Assembly: GCA_903958995.1 (NCBI GenBank)
Contig: CAJBVG010000164.1
Location: forward strand, 1 to 17,617
Direction: 5' to 3'
Length of the DNA stretch: 17,617 nucleotides
From: an uncultured bacterium
GTDB lineage: Bacteria; Bacteroidota; Bacteroidia; Sphingobacteriales; Sphingobacteriaceae
Position 1 is the stretch's first letter, and every line of letters starts with the position of its first letter. The position numbers were made by a program, and so were the translations under genes. This document shows, one piece after another, positions 6,923-13,996 of the stretch. Below the pieces are notes generated by a model. It saw only the letters and a program-made list of their open reading frames with translations, was not told the origin of the DNA and searched no databases.

Positions 6923-9900
6923 ATGCTCAAGGGATACGCTATTTTTCGAAATTTTATTCTATGCCTCTTTCTAATATTTTCGTTTATCGATAATAGTAAT
7001 GCTACCACTAACAAATACCGAAAATATAATATTTCAAATGGCTTAACAGACAACCATATTACTGGCCAATTAATTGATAAAAACAATTACCTGTGGGTAG
7101 CAACTGAGAAAGGCCTCCAAAAATTTGATGGTTACAATTATATTTATTTCACATTCGAGAATACCAAAATTCCAGATAACCATTTAGTTTCAATTACCCA
7201 AAACAAGACTACCATATTTGCTGCTAGTAAAAATTTCATTTCTGCAATTGATAATAAATCAAGTGTTTCGAGAACAATTATTAAATTAAGCAGTAAAATT
7301 TCAAAAATATATTACACCTCAAATAATATTTTAGTTGTATTTGCAGAGAATGGTGAAGTGTATTTATTTGATAAGTATTATAAGCTCATCAAGAAATTAA
7401 ATTACGAGCAAGCGGTTGTTGATAAATTAGAAGAGTTTAATGGGAGCCTTTATTTTAATGTATTAATAGGATATATATGGAAAATCGATTTATTGAGCTT
7501 TCAGATATCAAATCTGCAAAATATTGAGGTTGCCTATAAAGGATCAGAGTTAAAAAATATTAAACATTTAGGGTTGTTATTTACCAATAGCCAAGGGATG
7601 TTCAAATACAACATATCTACGAATAAATTTGAAATGCTTGGCACACAATTCAAAAGAGTGAATTGCATAACACAAGTAAATGACTCCATCATTTGCTTAC
7701 TCTATAATCATTTCAATATCAAATTTTACAATATCAGAAGTAATTCATTTTTAGAATATGAATTTACTACACCGGATAATTCATATGTGGAAGAAATTAA
7801 CATTCTAAATGGAAGTGTAATCTTAGGGACAAATCAGGGTATTATTGCATTTCAATTTAATTCAAAATCATTTGAGCGAATAAGTATAGAAAATATTGGA
7901 AATGTTGTACCAAGAGCCATTATTCAATCAAAAACAGGAGAACTATTTTTAATTAATAATAATAATATTTCAGTGGTTAAAAAAGGAGAAACAACTCCTA
8001 TTAGAATTTACAATAATAACTACAACTTCTATTCTGCAATAGAAGTTGGAAACGATATTTACATTGGAACTGAAGGTGCAGGATTAAAAAAAATATCGAC
8101 TACTACATACCAAGTAAGTGATGTGACATTTTTAAAACAATTTTCGGATAGAAGACATATTGTTTCCATAGCCCAGTTAGATAATCAGAAATTACTTTTA
8201 GGCTGTGTTCCTGGTTTATTCGTATATGATATTATTTCTGGGAAATTAACACCCTTGATAATATACACAAGTGGTAAGGACTTATATAAGTTGAATTATG
8301 GATACAATATATTCGACTTAACCTACAGAAATATTGTGGTTATAAAAGATGAGATCTGGATGTCGAGCAATAAAGGCATCGTTATATTAAATAAGGATTT
8401 ATCATTCAAGGAAATAATTAATAAATCGAGTGGACCAAGCTATACAAATTTAATTTGCGATTCGATAAACTATATTTATCAGAGAAATAAAAATGAGTTT
8501 TGGATAGCTACGGATAACGGCTTTCAGAAATTCAATAACAAAACAAAATCATTTTCTTCTGCCATTCGGAGTAGCGCACTTCGGAATAATACTAAAGTCA
8601 TTGCTATTATTCCAGATAATGAAGGGCGTTTATGGATGCCATCCTTTAATGGGGTATTACTTTATAATCCGAAAAGTAAAATATTAACTAATTACCGACA
8701 GCATGATGGATTGGTAAATGATGAATATAACTTTGCATCATTTTGTAAGTTAAATGATGGTAATATTGTTCTAGGTGGTATCAATGGATATCAATTAATT
8801 AAGCCTAATAATATTAACCAGGAAATCAATAAAATAATTATAAAAATTACAGATATCGTTAAGCTGGAAGATGATAATACATTTAAGAGCTTAAATAACA
8901 AAAACTTAATAGAGTTAGATTTGGAAGATGATTTCATTCAAGTTCGATTAACCACTAATGAATATGCCCATAACGAAAGCTTATCCTATTATTATCGAAT
9001 AGGTGAAAATTCAAATTGGATTAGCACCAACAAACTCCCAATTATAAACCTTTCCTATCTGCCAAGAGGAACAGAATACATCTATGTGAAAGCAATTAAT
9101 GATGACGATATTAATTCACAAAGCACCATTAAAATACCAGTAATTATTAATACAAAAATTTATAAAGAATGGTGGTTTATACCATCCATTTTATTTGTAT
9201 TTGTTACTCTACTTTCATTAGTAATTATTCAAACTAATAGGGTTAGAAATATTAATGTAAAGAAAATTGAAAAATTAAAATCGGAAGAACTCTTATTGCA
9301 AAACTTAGGCAAACAAAAAGAACTCAATTCTTTAAAGACCAAATTTATTCGACTAGTATCACATGAGTATAGAACTCCATTAACAGGTATAGCAACGAGT
9401 TTAGATTTAATGGACATGCTTTTAGCAAATAGCACTTCTGATGCTACAATCTTAAAAGAGAAAAGACATATGAAAAACATTCGACTACAAGTAGATCGTA
9501 TGTCGAAATTAATTAAAGGTGTTCAGAGTTTGAATCGTATGGAGGATTTTATTGCGAAGATGAACATGGAAGAAGGAGATATTGCTGCTTACGTCAAATA
9601 TCATATAGAATTACTTGTCCCGAATAATTTCACGCTTAAATTCCATAGTACTAGTGAAACGATAGTAACGACATTCGACAAAGATATCATGTTGCAAATT
9701 CTCTCCAATATTGTATCGAATTCGGTAAAATATAGCTTCAAAGATCGCAAAGAACTCATAGTAAGTTGTGAATTGCTTTCAGACAATGCCTATACAATCG
9801 TTATACAAGATTTCGGCGTTGGAATTCCAGAGAAAGATTTACCCTTAGTGTTTGATACGTTTTATAGAAGCCAGGCAATTGAAAATATTCAAGGGATCGG

Positions 9901-10018
9901 ACTAGGCCTATCTATTACCAAACAACTTATTGAACAAATGAATGGCACGATAGAAATCCACAGTATTTTAGACTATGGCACTACCGTAACCATTAAGTTT
10001 CCAATGAGTGAGGCCTAA
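6923..10018 (+). CDS. Sensor histidine kinase with periplasmic two-component propeller
   Basis: A membrane sensor kinase of 1031 aa. Residues 1-27 form a signal peptide ending SNA. The periplasmic part, about 28-745, has beta-propeller (reg_prop) repeats such as DKNNYLWVATEKGLQKFDG, then a Y_Y_Y-type domain (about 660-740). One membrane helix follows at about 750-772, then a coiled linker. HisKA has VSHEYRTP with phospho-acceptor His814. The ATPase domain has the N box (Asn929, Asn933), G1 DFGVGIP (Asp963) and G2 GIGLGLS (from 991). The chain ends right after the ATPase domain, so it lacks the receiver and AraC-type domains of hybrid (HTCS) proteins that carry such propellers. No response regulator gene is adjacent, so the partner is elsewhere. 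The ligand is unknown; HTCS relatives sense glycans. A terminator follows. Confidence 0.92.
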   Translation: MLKGYAIFRNFILCLFLIFSFIDNSNATTNKYRKYNISNGLTDNHITGQLIDKNNYLWVATEKGLQKFDGYNYIYFTFENTKIPDNHLVSITQNKTTIFAASKNFISAIDNKSSVSRTIIKLSSKISKIYYTSNNILVVFAENGEVYLFDKYYKLIKKLNYEQAVVDKLEEFNGSLYFNVLIGYIWKIDLLSFQISNLQNIEVAYKGSELKNIKHLGLLFTNSQGMFKYNISTNKFEMLGTQFKRVNCITQVNDSIICLLYNHFNIKFYNIRSNSFLEYEFTTPDNSYVEEINILNGSVILGTNQGIIAFQFNSKSFERISIENIGNVVPRAIIQSKTGELFLINNNNISVVKKGETTPIRIYNNNYNFYSAIEVGNDIYIGTEGAGLKKISTTTYQVSDVTFLKQFSDRRHIVSIAQLDNQKLLLGCVPGLFVYDIISGKLTPLIIYTSGKDLYKLNYGYNIFDLTYRNIVVIKDEIWMSSNKGIVILNKDLSFKEIINKSSGPSYTNLICDSINYIYQRNKNEFWIATDNGFQKFNNKTKSFSSAIRSSALRNNTKVIAIIPDNEGRLWMPSFNGVLLYNPKSKILTNYRQHDGLVNDEYNFASFCKLNDGNIVLGGINGYQLIKPNNINQEINKIIIKITDIVKLEDDNTFKSLNNKNLIELDLEDDFIQVRLTTNEYAHNESLSYYYRIGENSNWISTNKLPIINLSYLPRGTEYIYVKAINDDDINSQSTIKIPVIINTKIYKEWWFIPSILFVFVTLLSLVIIQTNRVRNINVKKIEKLKSEELLLQNLGKQKELNSLKTKFIRLVSHEYRTPLTGIATSLDLMDMLLANSTSDATILKEKRHMKNIRLQVDRMSKLIKGVQSLNRMEDFIAKMNMEEGDIAAYVKYHIELLVPNNFTLKFHSTSETIVTTFDKDIMLQILSNIVSNSVKYSFKDRKELIVSCELLSDNAYTIVIQDFGVGIPEKDLPLVFDTFYRSQAIENIQGIGLGLSITKQLIEQMNGTIEIHSILDYGTTVTIKFPMSEA

Positions 10019-10033
10019 TTAATACAGCATAAA

Positions 10034-10063
10034 AAAAGCCCCTAGATTGCTCAAGGGGCTTTT
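10034..10063. terminator. Bidirectional terminator between the kinase gene and rplI
   Basis: A perfect 10-bp stem, AAAAGCCCCT/AGGGGCTTTT, encloses a 10-nt loop, with A and T tracts on both flanks. It lies between the convergent sensor kinase gene and the ribosomal protein operon and can serve both. Confidence 0.92.
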
Positions 10064-10084
10064 CAAAAATTTTGTTCTACTAAA

Positions 10085-10528
10085 TTATTCAGATACTACT
10101 TCAAAAGGAACTTGAATTTTCACTTCTTTGTGTAAGTTCACGTTCGCGATATAGCTTCCTAAGAATTTAACATCAGTTTCGAAAGTGATACGTTTACGAT
10201 CTACTTCGAATCCTAATTTTTTCAATGCTTCTGCAAATTGAATAGTATTTACAGCACCGAAGATCTTACCAGTTTCACCTGCTTTAGCACCAATAGATAC
10301 TGAAACATTTTGTAAACCTGTAGCAATTGTATCAGCATCGCTTTTAATACGATCTTGTTTGAATTGCGCTTGGCGGATATTTTCGGCTAATATTTTGCGG
10401 TTAGAATCTGTAGCTAGTACAGCATAACCTTTTGGGATAAGGTAGTTACGTCCGTAACCATCTTTTACTCTAACGACATCGTCTTTGTAACCCAAACTCT
10501 TGATATCTTGTTTTAATATAACTTCCAT
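10085..10528 (-). CDS. rplI: 50S ribosomal protein bL9
   Basis: bL9 binds 23S rRNA near the L1 stalk and reaches out towards the next ribosome; it helps keep frame and spacing. The 147-aa product is of normal length. The N-terminal domain has the family signature MEVILKQDIKSLGYKDDVVRVKDGYGRNYLIPKGYA, listed here as MEVILKQDIKSLG and GYGRNYLIPKG. A connecting helix rich in charged residues follows, and then the C-terminal domain. It is the last gene of the rpsF-rpsR-rplI operon, 14 bp after rpsR, and ends at a strong terminator. Its start is fixed by AAGGAGGAGA, which overlaps the rpsR stop codon. Confidence 0.97.
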   Translation of the reverse strand: MEVILKQDIKSLGYKDDVVRVKDGYGRNYLIPKGYAVLATDSNRKILAENIRQAQFKQDRIKSDADTIATGLQNVSVSIGAKAGETGKIFGAVNTIQFAEALKKLGFEVDRKRITFETDVKFLGSYIANVNLHKEVKIQVPFEVVSE

Positions 10529-10534
10529 TTCGTA

Positions 10535-10544
10535 TCTCCTCCTT
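10535..10544 (-). promoter_or_regulatory. Very strong Shine-Dalgarno of rplI
   Basis: The minus strand reads AAGGAGGAGA, six bases before the rplI ATG and overlapping the rpsR stop codon. An SD this complete is unusual in Bacteroidota, where most genes lack one. The overlap suggests translational coupling with rpsR. Confidence 0.8.
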
Positions 10545-10806
10545 ATTTCAATGAATCTGCAACATAAGGTAAAACACCGATATGACGAGCACGTTTCACT
10601 GCTTGAGCAACTTTACGTTGGTATTTCAATGATGTACCAGTTAAACGACGTGGTAAAATTTTACCTTGATCGTTAATGAACTTCAACAAGAAGTTGGCGT
10701 CTTTATAATCGATGTATTTGATACCGTTTTTCTTAAAACGGCAATACTTTTTACGTGTGTCCTCCACCTTGGGAGCTGTTACGTAGCTAATGTTATCTTT
10801 TGCCAT
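10543..10806 (-). CDS. rpsR: 30S ribosomal protein bS18
   Basis: bS18 pairs with bS6 on the platform of the small subunit. The 87-aa product has a short N-terminal extension and then the conserved core, with KKNGIKYIDYKDANFLLKF, GKILPRRLTGTSLKYQRK and VKRARHIGVLPY in order. It sits one base after the rpsF stop and 14 bp before rplI, which is the usual gene order. It is preceded by AGGAGG. In Flavobacterium ribosome structures, bS18 with bS6 and bS21 helps hold the anti-SD of 16S rRNA (established for that genus, inferred here). Confidence 0.97.
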   Translation of the reverse strand: MAKDNISYVTAPKVEDTRKKYCRFKKNGIKYIDYKDANFLLKFINDQGKILPRRLTGTSLKYQRKVAQAVKRARHIGVLPYVADSLK

Positions 10807-10807
10807 C

Positions 10808-11179
10808 TTAGTTTGCCTCCTCTACTACTTTTACTCTTTTTGGAAGTGGAGCTAATTGTCCGTTACGCTTACGATCATTGTATGCAATTGCATGCTTGTC
10901 TAAAGCCACAGTCAAGAAACGCATGATTCTCTCATCACGTTTGTACTCAACTTCTAATTTGTTAATTAATGCACCGTCAGCTTTAAACTCCGTCAAATGA
11001 TAGAAACCCGTAGATTTCTTTTGAATAGGGTAAGCTAGTTTTTTCAGACCCCAATTGTCTTCTGCGACAATTTCGGCACCGTTATCAGTTAACGTTTTCT
11101 TGAATTTGGCAATCACCTCTTTCAATTGTTCGTCTGATAACAAAGGGGTCACAACGATTAACGTTTCGTAATTTTTCAT
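10808..11179 (-). CDS. rpsF: 30S ribosomal protein bS6
   Basis: bS6 binds bS18 and the central domain of 16S rRNA. The 123-aa product begins MKNYETLIVVTPLLSDEQL, and WGLKKLAYPIQKKSTGFYHL is the family core. A basic C-terminal tail is present, and there is no long acidic tail. It is the first gene of the rpsF-rpsR-rplI operon; its stop is one base from the rpsR start. No SD precedes the ATG (AAAGCAAAGTAACACA). A leader of about 50 bases and a promoter with a 14-bp dyad lie upstream. In many bacteria the rpsF leader binds the S6:S18 complex. A CCCG/CGG mini-stem in this leader could be such a site, but this is weak. Confidence 0.97.
   Translation of the reverse strand: MKNYETLIVVTPLLSDEQLKEVIAKFKKTLTDNGAEIVAEDNWGLKKLAYPIQKKSTGFYHLTEFKADGALINKLEVEYKRDERIMRFLTVALDKHAIAYNDRKRNGQLAPLPKRVKVVEEAN
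10816..10821 (-). promoter_or_regulatory. Full Shine-Dalgarno AGGAGG of rpsR
   Basis: The perfect AGGAGG on the minus strand lies inside the 3' end of rpsF, nine bases before the rpsR ATG. The first gene of the operon, rpsF, has no SD. The two downstream genes could therefore respond differently to anti-SD availability. Confidence 0.8.
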
Positions 11180-11236
11180 TGTGTTACTTTGCTTTTAAAT
11201 TTTTTAATTGTTTGATTTTCCGCTTTTAACGGGATG

Positions 11237-11244
11237 CAAACTTA
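11237..11244 (-). promoter_or_regulatory. Putative -7 promoter box of the rpsF operon
   Basis: The minus strand reads TAAGTTTG, a full match to TAnnTTTG, 58 bases before the rpsF ATG. A TTTTTG lies 20 bp upstream, within the left arm of the adjacent dyad, where a -33 element would be expected. Confidence 0.6.
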
Positions 11245-11276
11245 GGAATATTTTTGGTGAATACCAAAAATATTCC
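11245..11276. promoter_or_regulatory. Perfect 14-bp dyad at the rpsF promoter
   Basis: GGAATATTTTTGGT and ACCAAAAATATTCC form a perfect inverted repeat with a 4-nt loop. It abuts the -7 box and covers the -33 to -7 spacer, so it may be an operator. It could instead be a hairpin terminating transcripts from the methyltransferase gene, which read towards it, but it lacks a GC-rich stem. Confidence 0.6.
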
Positions 11277-11358
11277 GTAACTGGTGAATGGTAACTAGTA
11301 ATTGGTATAAAAAGCTTGAATCTATAGTTAACATTAACCAGTCACCAGCTACTAGTCA
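11277..11358. repeat. Period-7 repeat after the methyltransferase gene
   Basis: This is the same ACTRGTR family as at 6062-6137. Degenerate arms near 11280-11308 and 11335-11358 form an imperfect inverted repeat around an AT-rich centre. The methyltransferase stop TAG (11352-11354, minus) lies within an ACTAGTA unit, the same phase as in the pseudouridine synthase gene. Confidence 0.7.
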
Positions 11359-12149
11359 CGAGATACGAGGTAGTAGACGCAGGTAGTCACAAAATTCCTC
11401 AAAAACGGTACATTTCGTACAATTGGGAGTTGTAAACGTGGTTCTAGATTGAATTTATAGCGATAAATGGGGTTTATCAGGTAATGATTTTTATGAATGA
11501 TTTGGAAACCATTGTTTTTACATATGCGTTCGAAACGCTCGATGCTGATTCCTGTATCTTTAATTTCAAGGAGCTCTTTTACAGCAGCTTCCGATTCTCC
11601 AGCAGATTTTAAGATCCACTTATACAAGCCAGCAGGCAGTAAATGATAGTAAGGCAACTTACTCAACCATTTGTTTTTACATATTTGCTGATGACCGCCG
11701 AATGGCATGTACCATGGTGGAAATCCGAAGAAAATAACACCTCCCTTGGCTAAATATTTCTTTAATTGAGCAATAATTTTCTCTTGTTCTGGAATATGCT
11801 CAATAGAGTCTTTCAGAATAATAACATCAAATTGATTGGCGAAGTCCTTCTCGAAATCTACATCGTAGATGTTTTTGGCAATAAATCGAGCCAAACCCTT
11901 ATCTACATATTCTTGCATGTACTTCTCAGCCTTCTCAACACGTGATGGTTCCAAATCAACTCCAACTACCTTGCATCCTAATTCTGTAAATGCTTTTAAT
12001 ACACCACCTTCCCCACAGCCAATTTCCATAACGCGTGTCGATGCATCAATTGCCTTGCGCTCAGCAATAAAAGGCAATACGTAATTCTTAGAATTTTCGA
12101 ATTGTTGGTTGAAATATACGTCCCAATCGGTGTGAAAGTCGAATGCCAT
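11352..12149 (-). CDS. Class I SAM-dependent methyltransferase
   Basis: A 265-aa protein with a Rossmann-type methyltransferase fold. Motif I is EIGCGEGG (about 42-49). An acidic VDLEPSRVEKAEKY follows for SAM ribose binding, then VIILKDSIEHIPEQEK and GGVIFFGFPPW. The C-terminal half has aromatic residues and may bind the substrate, which cannot be told from sequence; small molecules, lipids or glycans are all possible. The start MAFDFHTDWDVYF was chosen. The longer frame starting at 12203 adds 18 residues encoded by the intergenic repeat. The short AGGA before the chosen ATG also fits. It is not part of the rpsF operon. It reads towards the rpsF promoter, and its stop lies in a period-7 repeat. 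Confidence 0.85.
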   Translation of the reverse strand: MAFDFHTDWDVYFNQQFENSKNYVLPFIAERKAIDASTRVMEIGCGEGGVLKAFTELGCKVVGVDLEPSRVEKAEKYMQEYVDKGLARFIAKNIYDVDFEKDFANQFDVIILKDSIEHIPEQEKIIAQLKKYLAKGGVIFFGFPPWYMPFGGHQQICKNKWLSKLPYYHLLPAGLYKWILKSAGESEAAVKELLEIKDTGISIERFERICKNNGFQIIHKNHYLINPIYRYKFNLEPRLQLPIVRNVPFLRNFVTTCVYYLVSRD

Positions 12150-12163
12150 GTTCCTAGATACTA

Positions 12164-12240
12164 GAATTGAGATATGAGATTTGAGAAAAAAACATTGCTG
12201 CAATGATAATGATATTTTCTAATATCTAATATCTCAATTC
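12164..12240. repeat. Period-7 inverted repeat between divergent methyltransferase and dnaX genes
   Basis: The arms 12164-12186 and 12218-12240 are 23 bp with a few mismatches. The right arm reads TCTAATA, TCTAATA, TCTCAAT with period 7. The centre holds a small hairpin, CATTG/CAATG. This is a third sequence family, and here it lies between two gene starts, not after stops. It must overlap or adjoin both promoters. Confidence 0.75.
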
Positions 12241-12254
12241 TCACTTCTATTTCA

Positions 12255-12262
12255 TATTTTAG
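12255..12262 (+). promoter_or_regulatory. Putative -7 promoter box of dnaX
   Basis: TATTTTAG differs from TAnnTTTG at one base and ends four bases before the GTG start at 12267. This is the same spacing as at the pseudouridine synthase gene. It implies a leaderless or nearly leaderless mRNA if it is used. Confidence 0.4.
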
Positions 12263-12266
12263 CGCC

Positions 12267-13412
12267 GTGGAGAATTTCATTGTTTCGGCTCGTAAATACC
12301 GTCCGGCTGCTTTTAATACAGTAGTTGGGCAATCGCATATTACCAATACCTTAAAGAATGCCATTAAGAATAATCACTTGGCTCAGGCCTTTTTATTCTG
12401 TGGACCAAGAGGTGTAGGTAAAACAACCTGTGCTCGTATTTTAGCCAAAACCATTAACTGTACTAATCCCACTCCAGAAATGGAAGCTTGCGATCAATGC
12501 GATTCGTGTGTGTCATTTAAAAATGGAACTTCATTAAACATTCACGAGCTTGATGCTGCATCGAATAACTCAGTAGATGATATTCGTAGTTTAGTAGAAC
12601 AAGTTCGCTTTGCTCCTCCTTCAGGGAAATATAAGATCTATATTATTGATGAGGTTCATATGCTTACAACGAGTGCATTTAATGCATTCTTAAAAACCTT
12701 AGAAGAACCTCCTGCTTATGCTATTTTTATTTTAGCAACTACAGAGAAACATAAAATCATTCCTACAATATTATCTCGTTGTCAGATTTTCGATTTTAAT
12801 AGAATACAAGTAGAAGACATTGCTCACCACTTGAATTTCATTTCGAAGAGCGAAAAAATAGAATCGGATCCAGAAGCCTTGCACGTTATCGCTCAAAAGG
12901 CTGACGGTGCTTTGCGTGATGCACTTTCTATTTTCGACCAGTTGGTTTCTTTTGCAGGTCAACATTTAACGTACCAAAATGTAATTGACAATTTAAACAT
13001 ACTCGATTACGATTATTACTTTAAGCTTACCGATGCAATTTTAAATCAAAGCATGAAAGATATGCTTTTGTTATTCGATGAAATTTTACAAAATGGATTT
13101 GATGGCAACAATTGCATAAACGGATTAAGTGAGCATTTTAGAAATCTATTGGTTTGTAAAGATGCCGCGACTGTTCAATTACTAAAGGTAAGCGACCAAG
13201 TGAAGCAACGCTACTTAGACCAATCGAAACTTTGTAGTGCTTCCTTATTACTCTCAGCGTTAAACATCGCTAACCAATGCGACATCTATTATAAGCAAAG
13301 TAAAAACCAACGATTACATGTGGAGCTCGCCTTTATGAAGATGTGCCACATCCCTTCGGCATTAAATCTTGCTCAACTTCCTGACGATTCGCAGGCGGTA
13401 AAAAAAAAATGA
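12267..13412 (+). CDS. dnaX: DNA polymerase III clamp-loader subunit DnaX, gamma part
   Basis: DnaX is the ATPase motor of the replisome clamp loader. The GTG start gives MENFIVSARKYRP, the usual Bacteroidota beginning; no SD is seen. The 381-aa frame holds domains I-III. Walker A is GPRGVGKT (46-53). The zinc module has Cys65, Cys75, Cys78 and Cys81. Walker B is YIIDEVHM (about 125-132), LKTLEEPP follows, and the SRC motif lies near 170-172. A helical oligomerisation domain runs to about 370. The frame then ends AVKKK-stop at ten A residues. The tau-specific domains continue in the -1 frame at 13409. So this frame alone would make a gamma-like product, and slippage would make a 576-aa tau. 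A sequencing error in the A run is the main alternative. Confidence 0.93.
   Translation: MENFIVSARKYRPAAFNTVVGQSHITNTLKNAIKNNHLAQAFLFCGPRGVGKTTCARILAKTINCTNPTPEMEACDQCDSCVSFKNGTSLNIHELDAASNNSVDDIRSLVEQVRFAPPSGKYKIYIIDEVHMLTTSAFNAFLKTLEEPPAYAIFILATTEKHKIIPTILSRCQIFDFNRIQVEDIAHHLNFISKSEKIESDPEALHVIAQKADGALRDALSIFDQLVSFAGQHLTYQNVIDNLNILDYDYYFKLTDAILNQSMKDMLLLFDEILQNGFDGNNCINGLSEHFRNLLVCKDAATVQLLKVSDQVKQRYLDQSKLCSASLLLSALNIANQCDIYYKQSKNQRLHVELAFMKMCHIPSALNLAQLPDDSQAVKKK
13400..13412 (+). promoter_or_regulatory. A10-TGA slippage site in dnaX
   Basis: Ten A residues (13400-13409) are followed at once by TG and A. In the gamma frame this reads GTA AAA AAA AAA TGA. A -1 shift reads ...AAA ATG AGT AAT and enters the tau frame. 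AGGCGG just upstream resembles a weak SD stimulator. No clear downstream stem-loop was found. The tau frame ATG also overlaps the TGA (ATGA), so reinitiation is possible as well. Confidence 0.65.
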
Positions 13413-13996
13413 GTAATGAACCGGTTGTAGCTGCGCCCGAAAAGACAATATCTACTCCCGTATCAGCACCACCCGTCGTAAGCACTCCCTTGCCTAGCAA
13501 CGGAACTGCATTAAAAACAAGCAATTCTCCTGCAAAAAACCCAGGTATAAAACTACCGAGTATTGCCGATATTAAATCCGGAAAATTCGAGCTTAAGAAA
13601 GAAGAAAAGAAGGAAGAAGAAAATTTGCCAACGAACGAATTTTCGTATGGCGATTTTAAACACTATTGGGATGAAGCTATTGCTCAAGTAGCGGCTAAAA
13701 ATCAAACCTCAACAAATGTAATGATCTCCCATCTTCAACCCGAATTAAAAGAAGATAAAATCCATTTAGTCTTTAATAATAAAGTTCAGCTAGAACTATT
13801 CCAATCGGAGAAGCCTTTTATTGCAGGGTACTTGAGGGATAAACTACAAAACTTCGATATCGATTTCGTTATTGAGATGAATTCTGTTGAACTCGACACC
13901 ACACCTTATACTAATTCCGAAAAATTCAAAGCCATGACAGCTAAAAACGCAAATCTACAGACCTTGAGAGATGTGCTGGGGCTGGACATAAATTAA
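13409..13996 (+). CDS. dnaX: DnaX tau-specific C-terminal part (-1 frame)
   Basis: A 195-aa frame that overlaps the gamma stop by four bases. Residues 1 to about 70 are a proline- and lysine-rich linker (VSAPPVVSTPLPSNG, ELKKEEKKEEENLP). Residues from about 72 (FSYGDFKHYWDEAIAQVAAK) form a compact domain ending LRDVLGLDIN, like the C-terminal tails of full-length Bacteroidota DnaX. In tau this region contacts polymerase alpha and DnaB helicase in well-studied bacteria. It has no own SD. It is best read as the second half of dnaX reached by -1 slippage. A separately translated subunit or an assembly indel cannot be ruled out. Its stop TAA merges with a period-8 repeat. Confidence 0.8.
   Translation: MSNEPVVAAPEKTISTPVSAPPVVSTPLPSNGTALKTSNSPAKNPGIKLPSIADIKSGKFELKKEEKKEEENLPTNEFSYGDFKHYWDEAIAQVAAKNQTSTNVMISHLQPELKEDKIHLVFNNKVQLELFQSEKPFIAGYLRDKLQNFDIDFVIEMNSVELDTTPYTNSEKFKAMTAKNANLQTLRDVLGLDIN

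Noticed and set aside
12150..12203. An 18-residue N-terminal extension of the methyltransferase
   Set aside because: It is encoded by the intergenic heptamer repeat and its start has no signal. The internal ATG at 12149 gives a normal family start.
12771..12965. Minus-strand open frames inside dnaX, and similar ones inside uvrA, icd and the SGNH gene
   Set aside because: They lie wholly inside strongly supported genes and show no domain, start signal or conserved motif.
13409..13996. The tau tail frame as an independent gene of unknown function
   Set aside because: The linker plus C-terminal domain, the exact A10 junction and the -1 frame fit the second half of dnaX better. A separate translated subunit stays possible and is noted with the feature.
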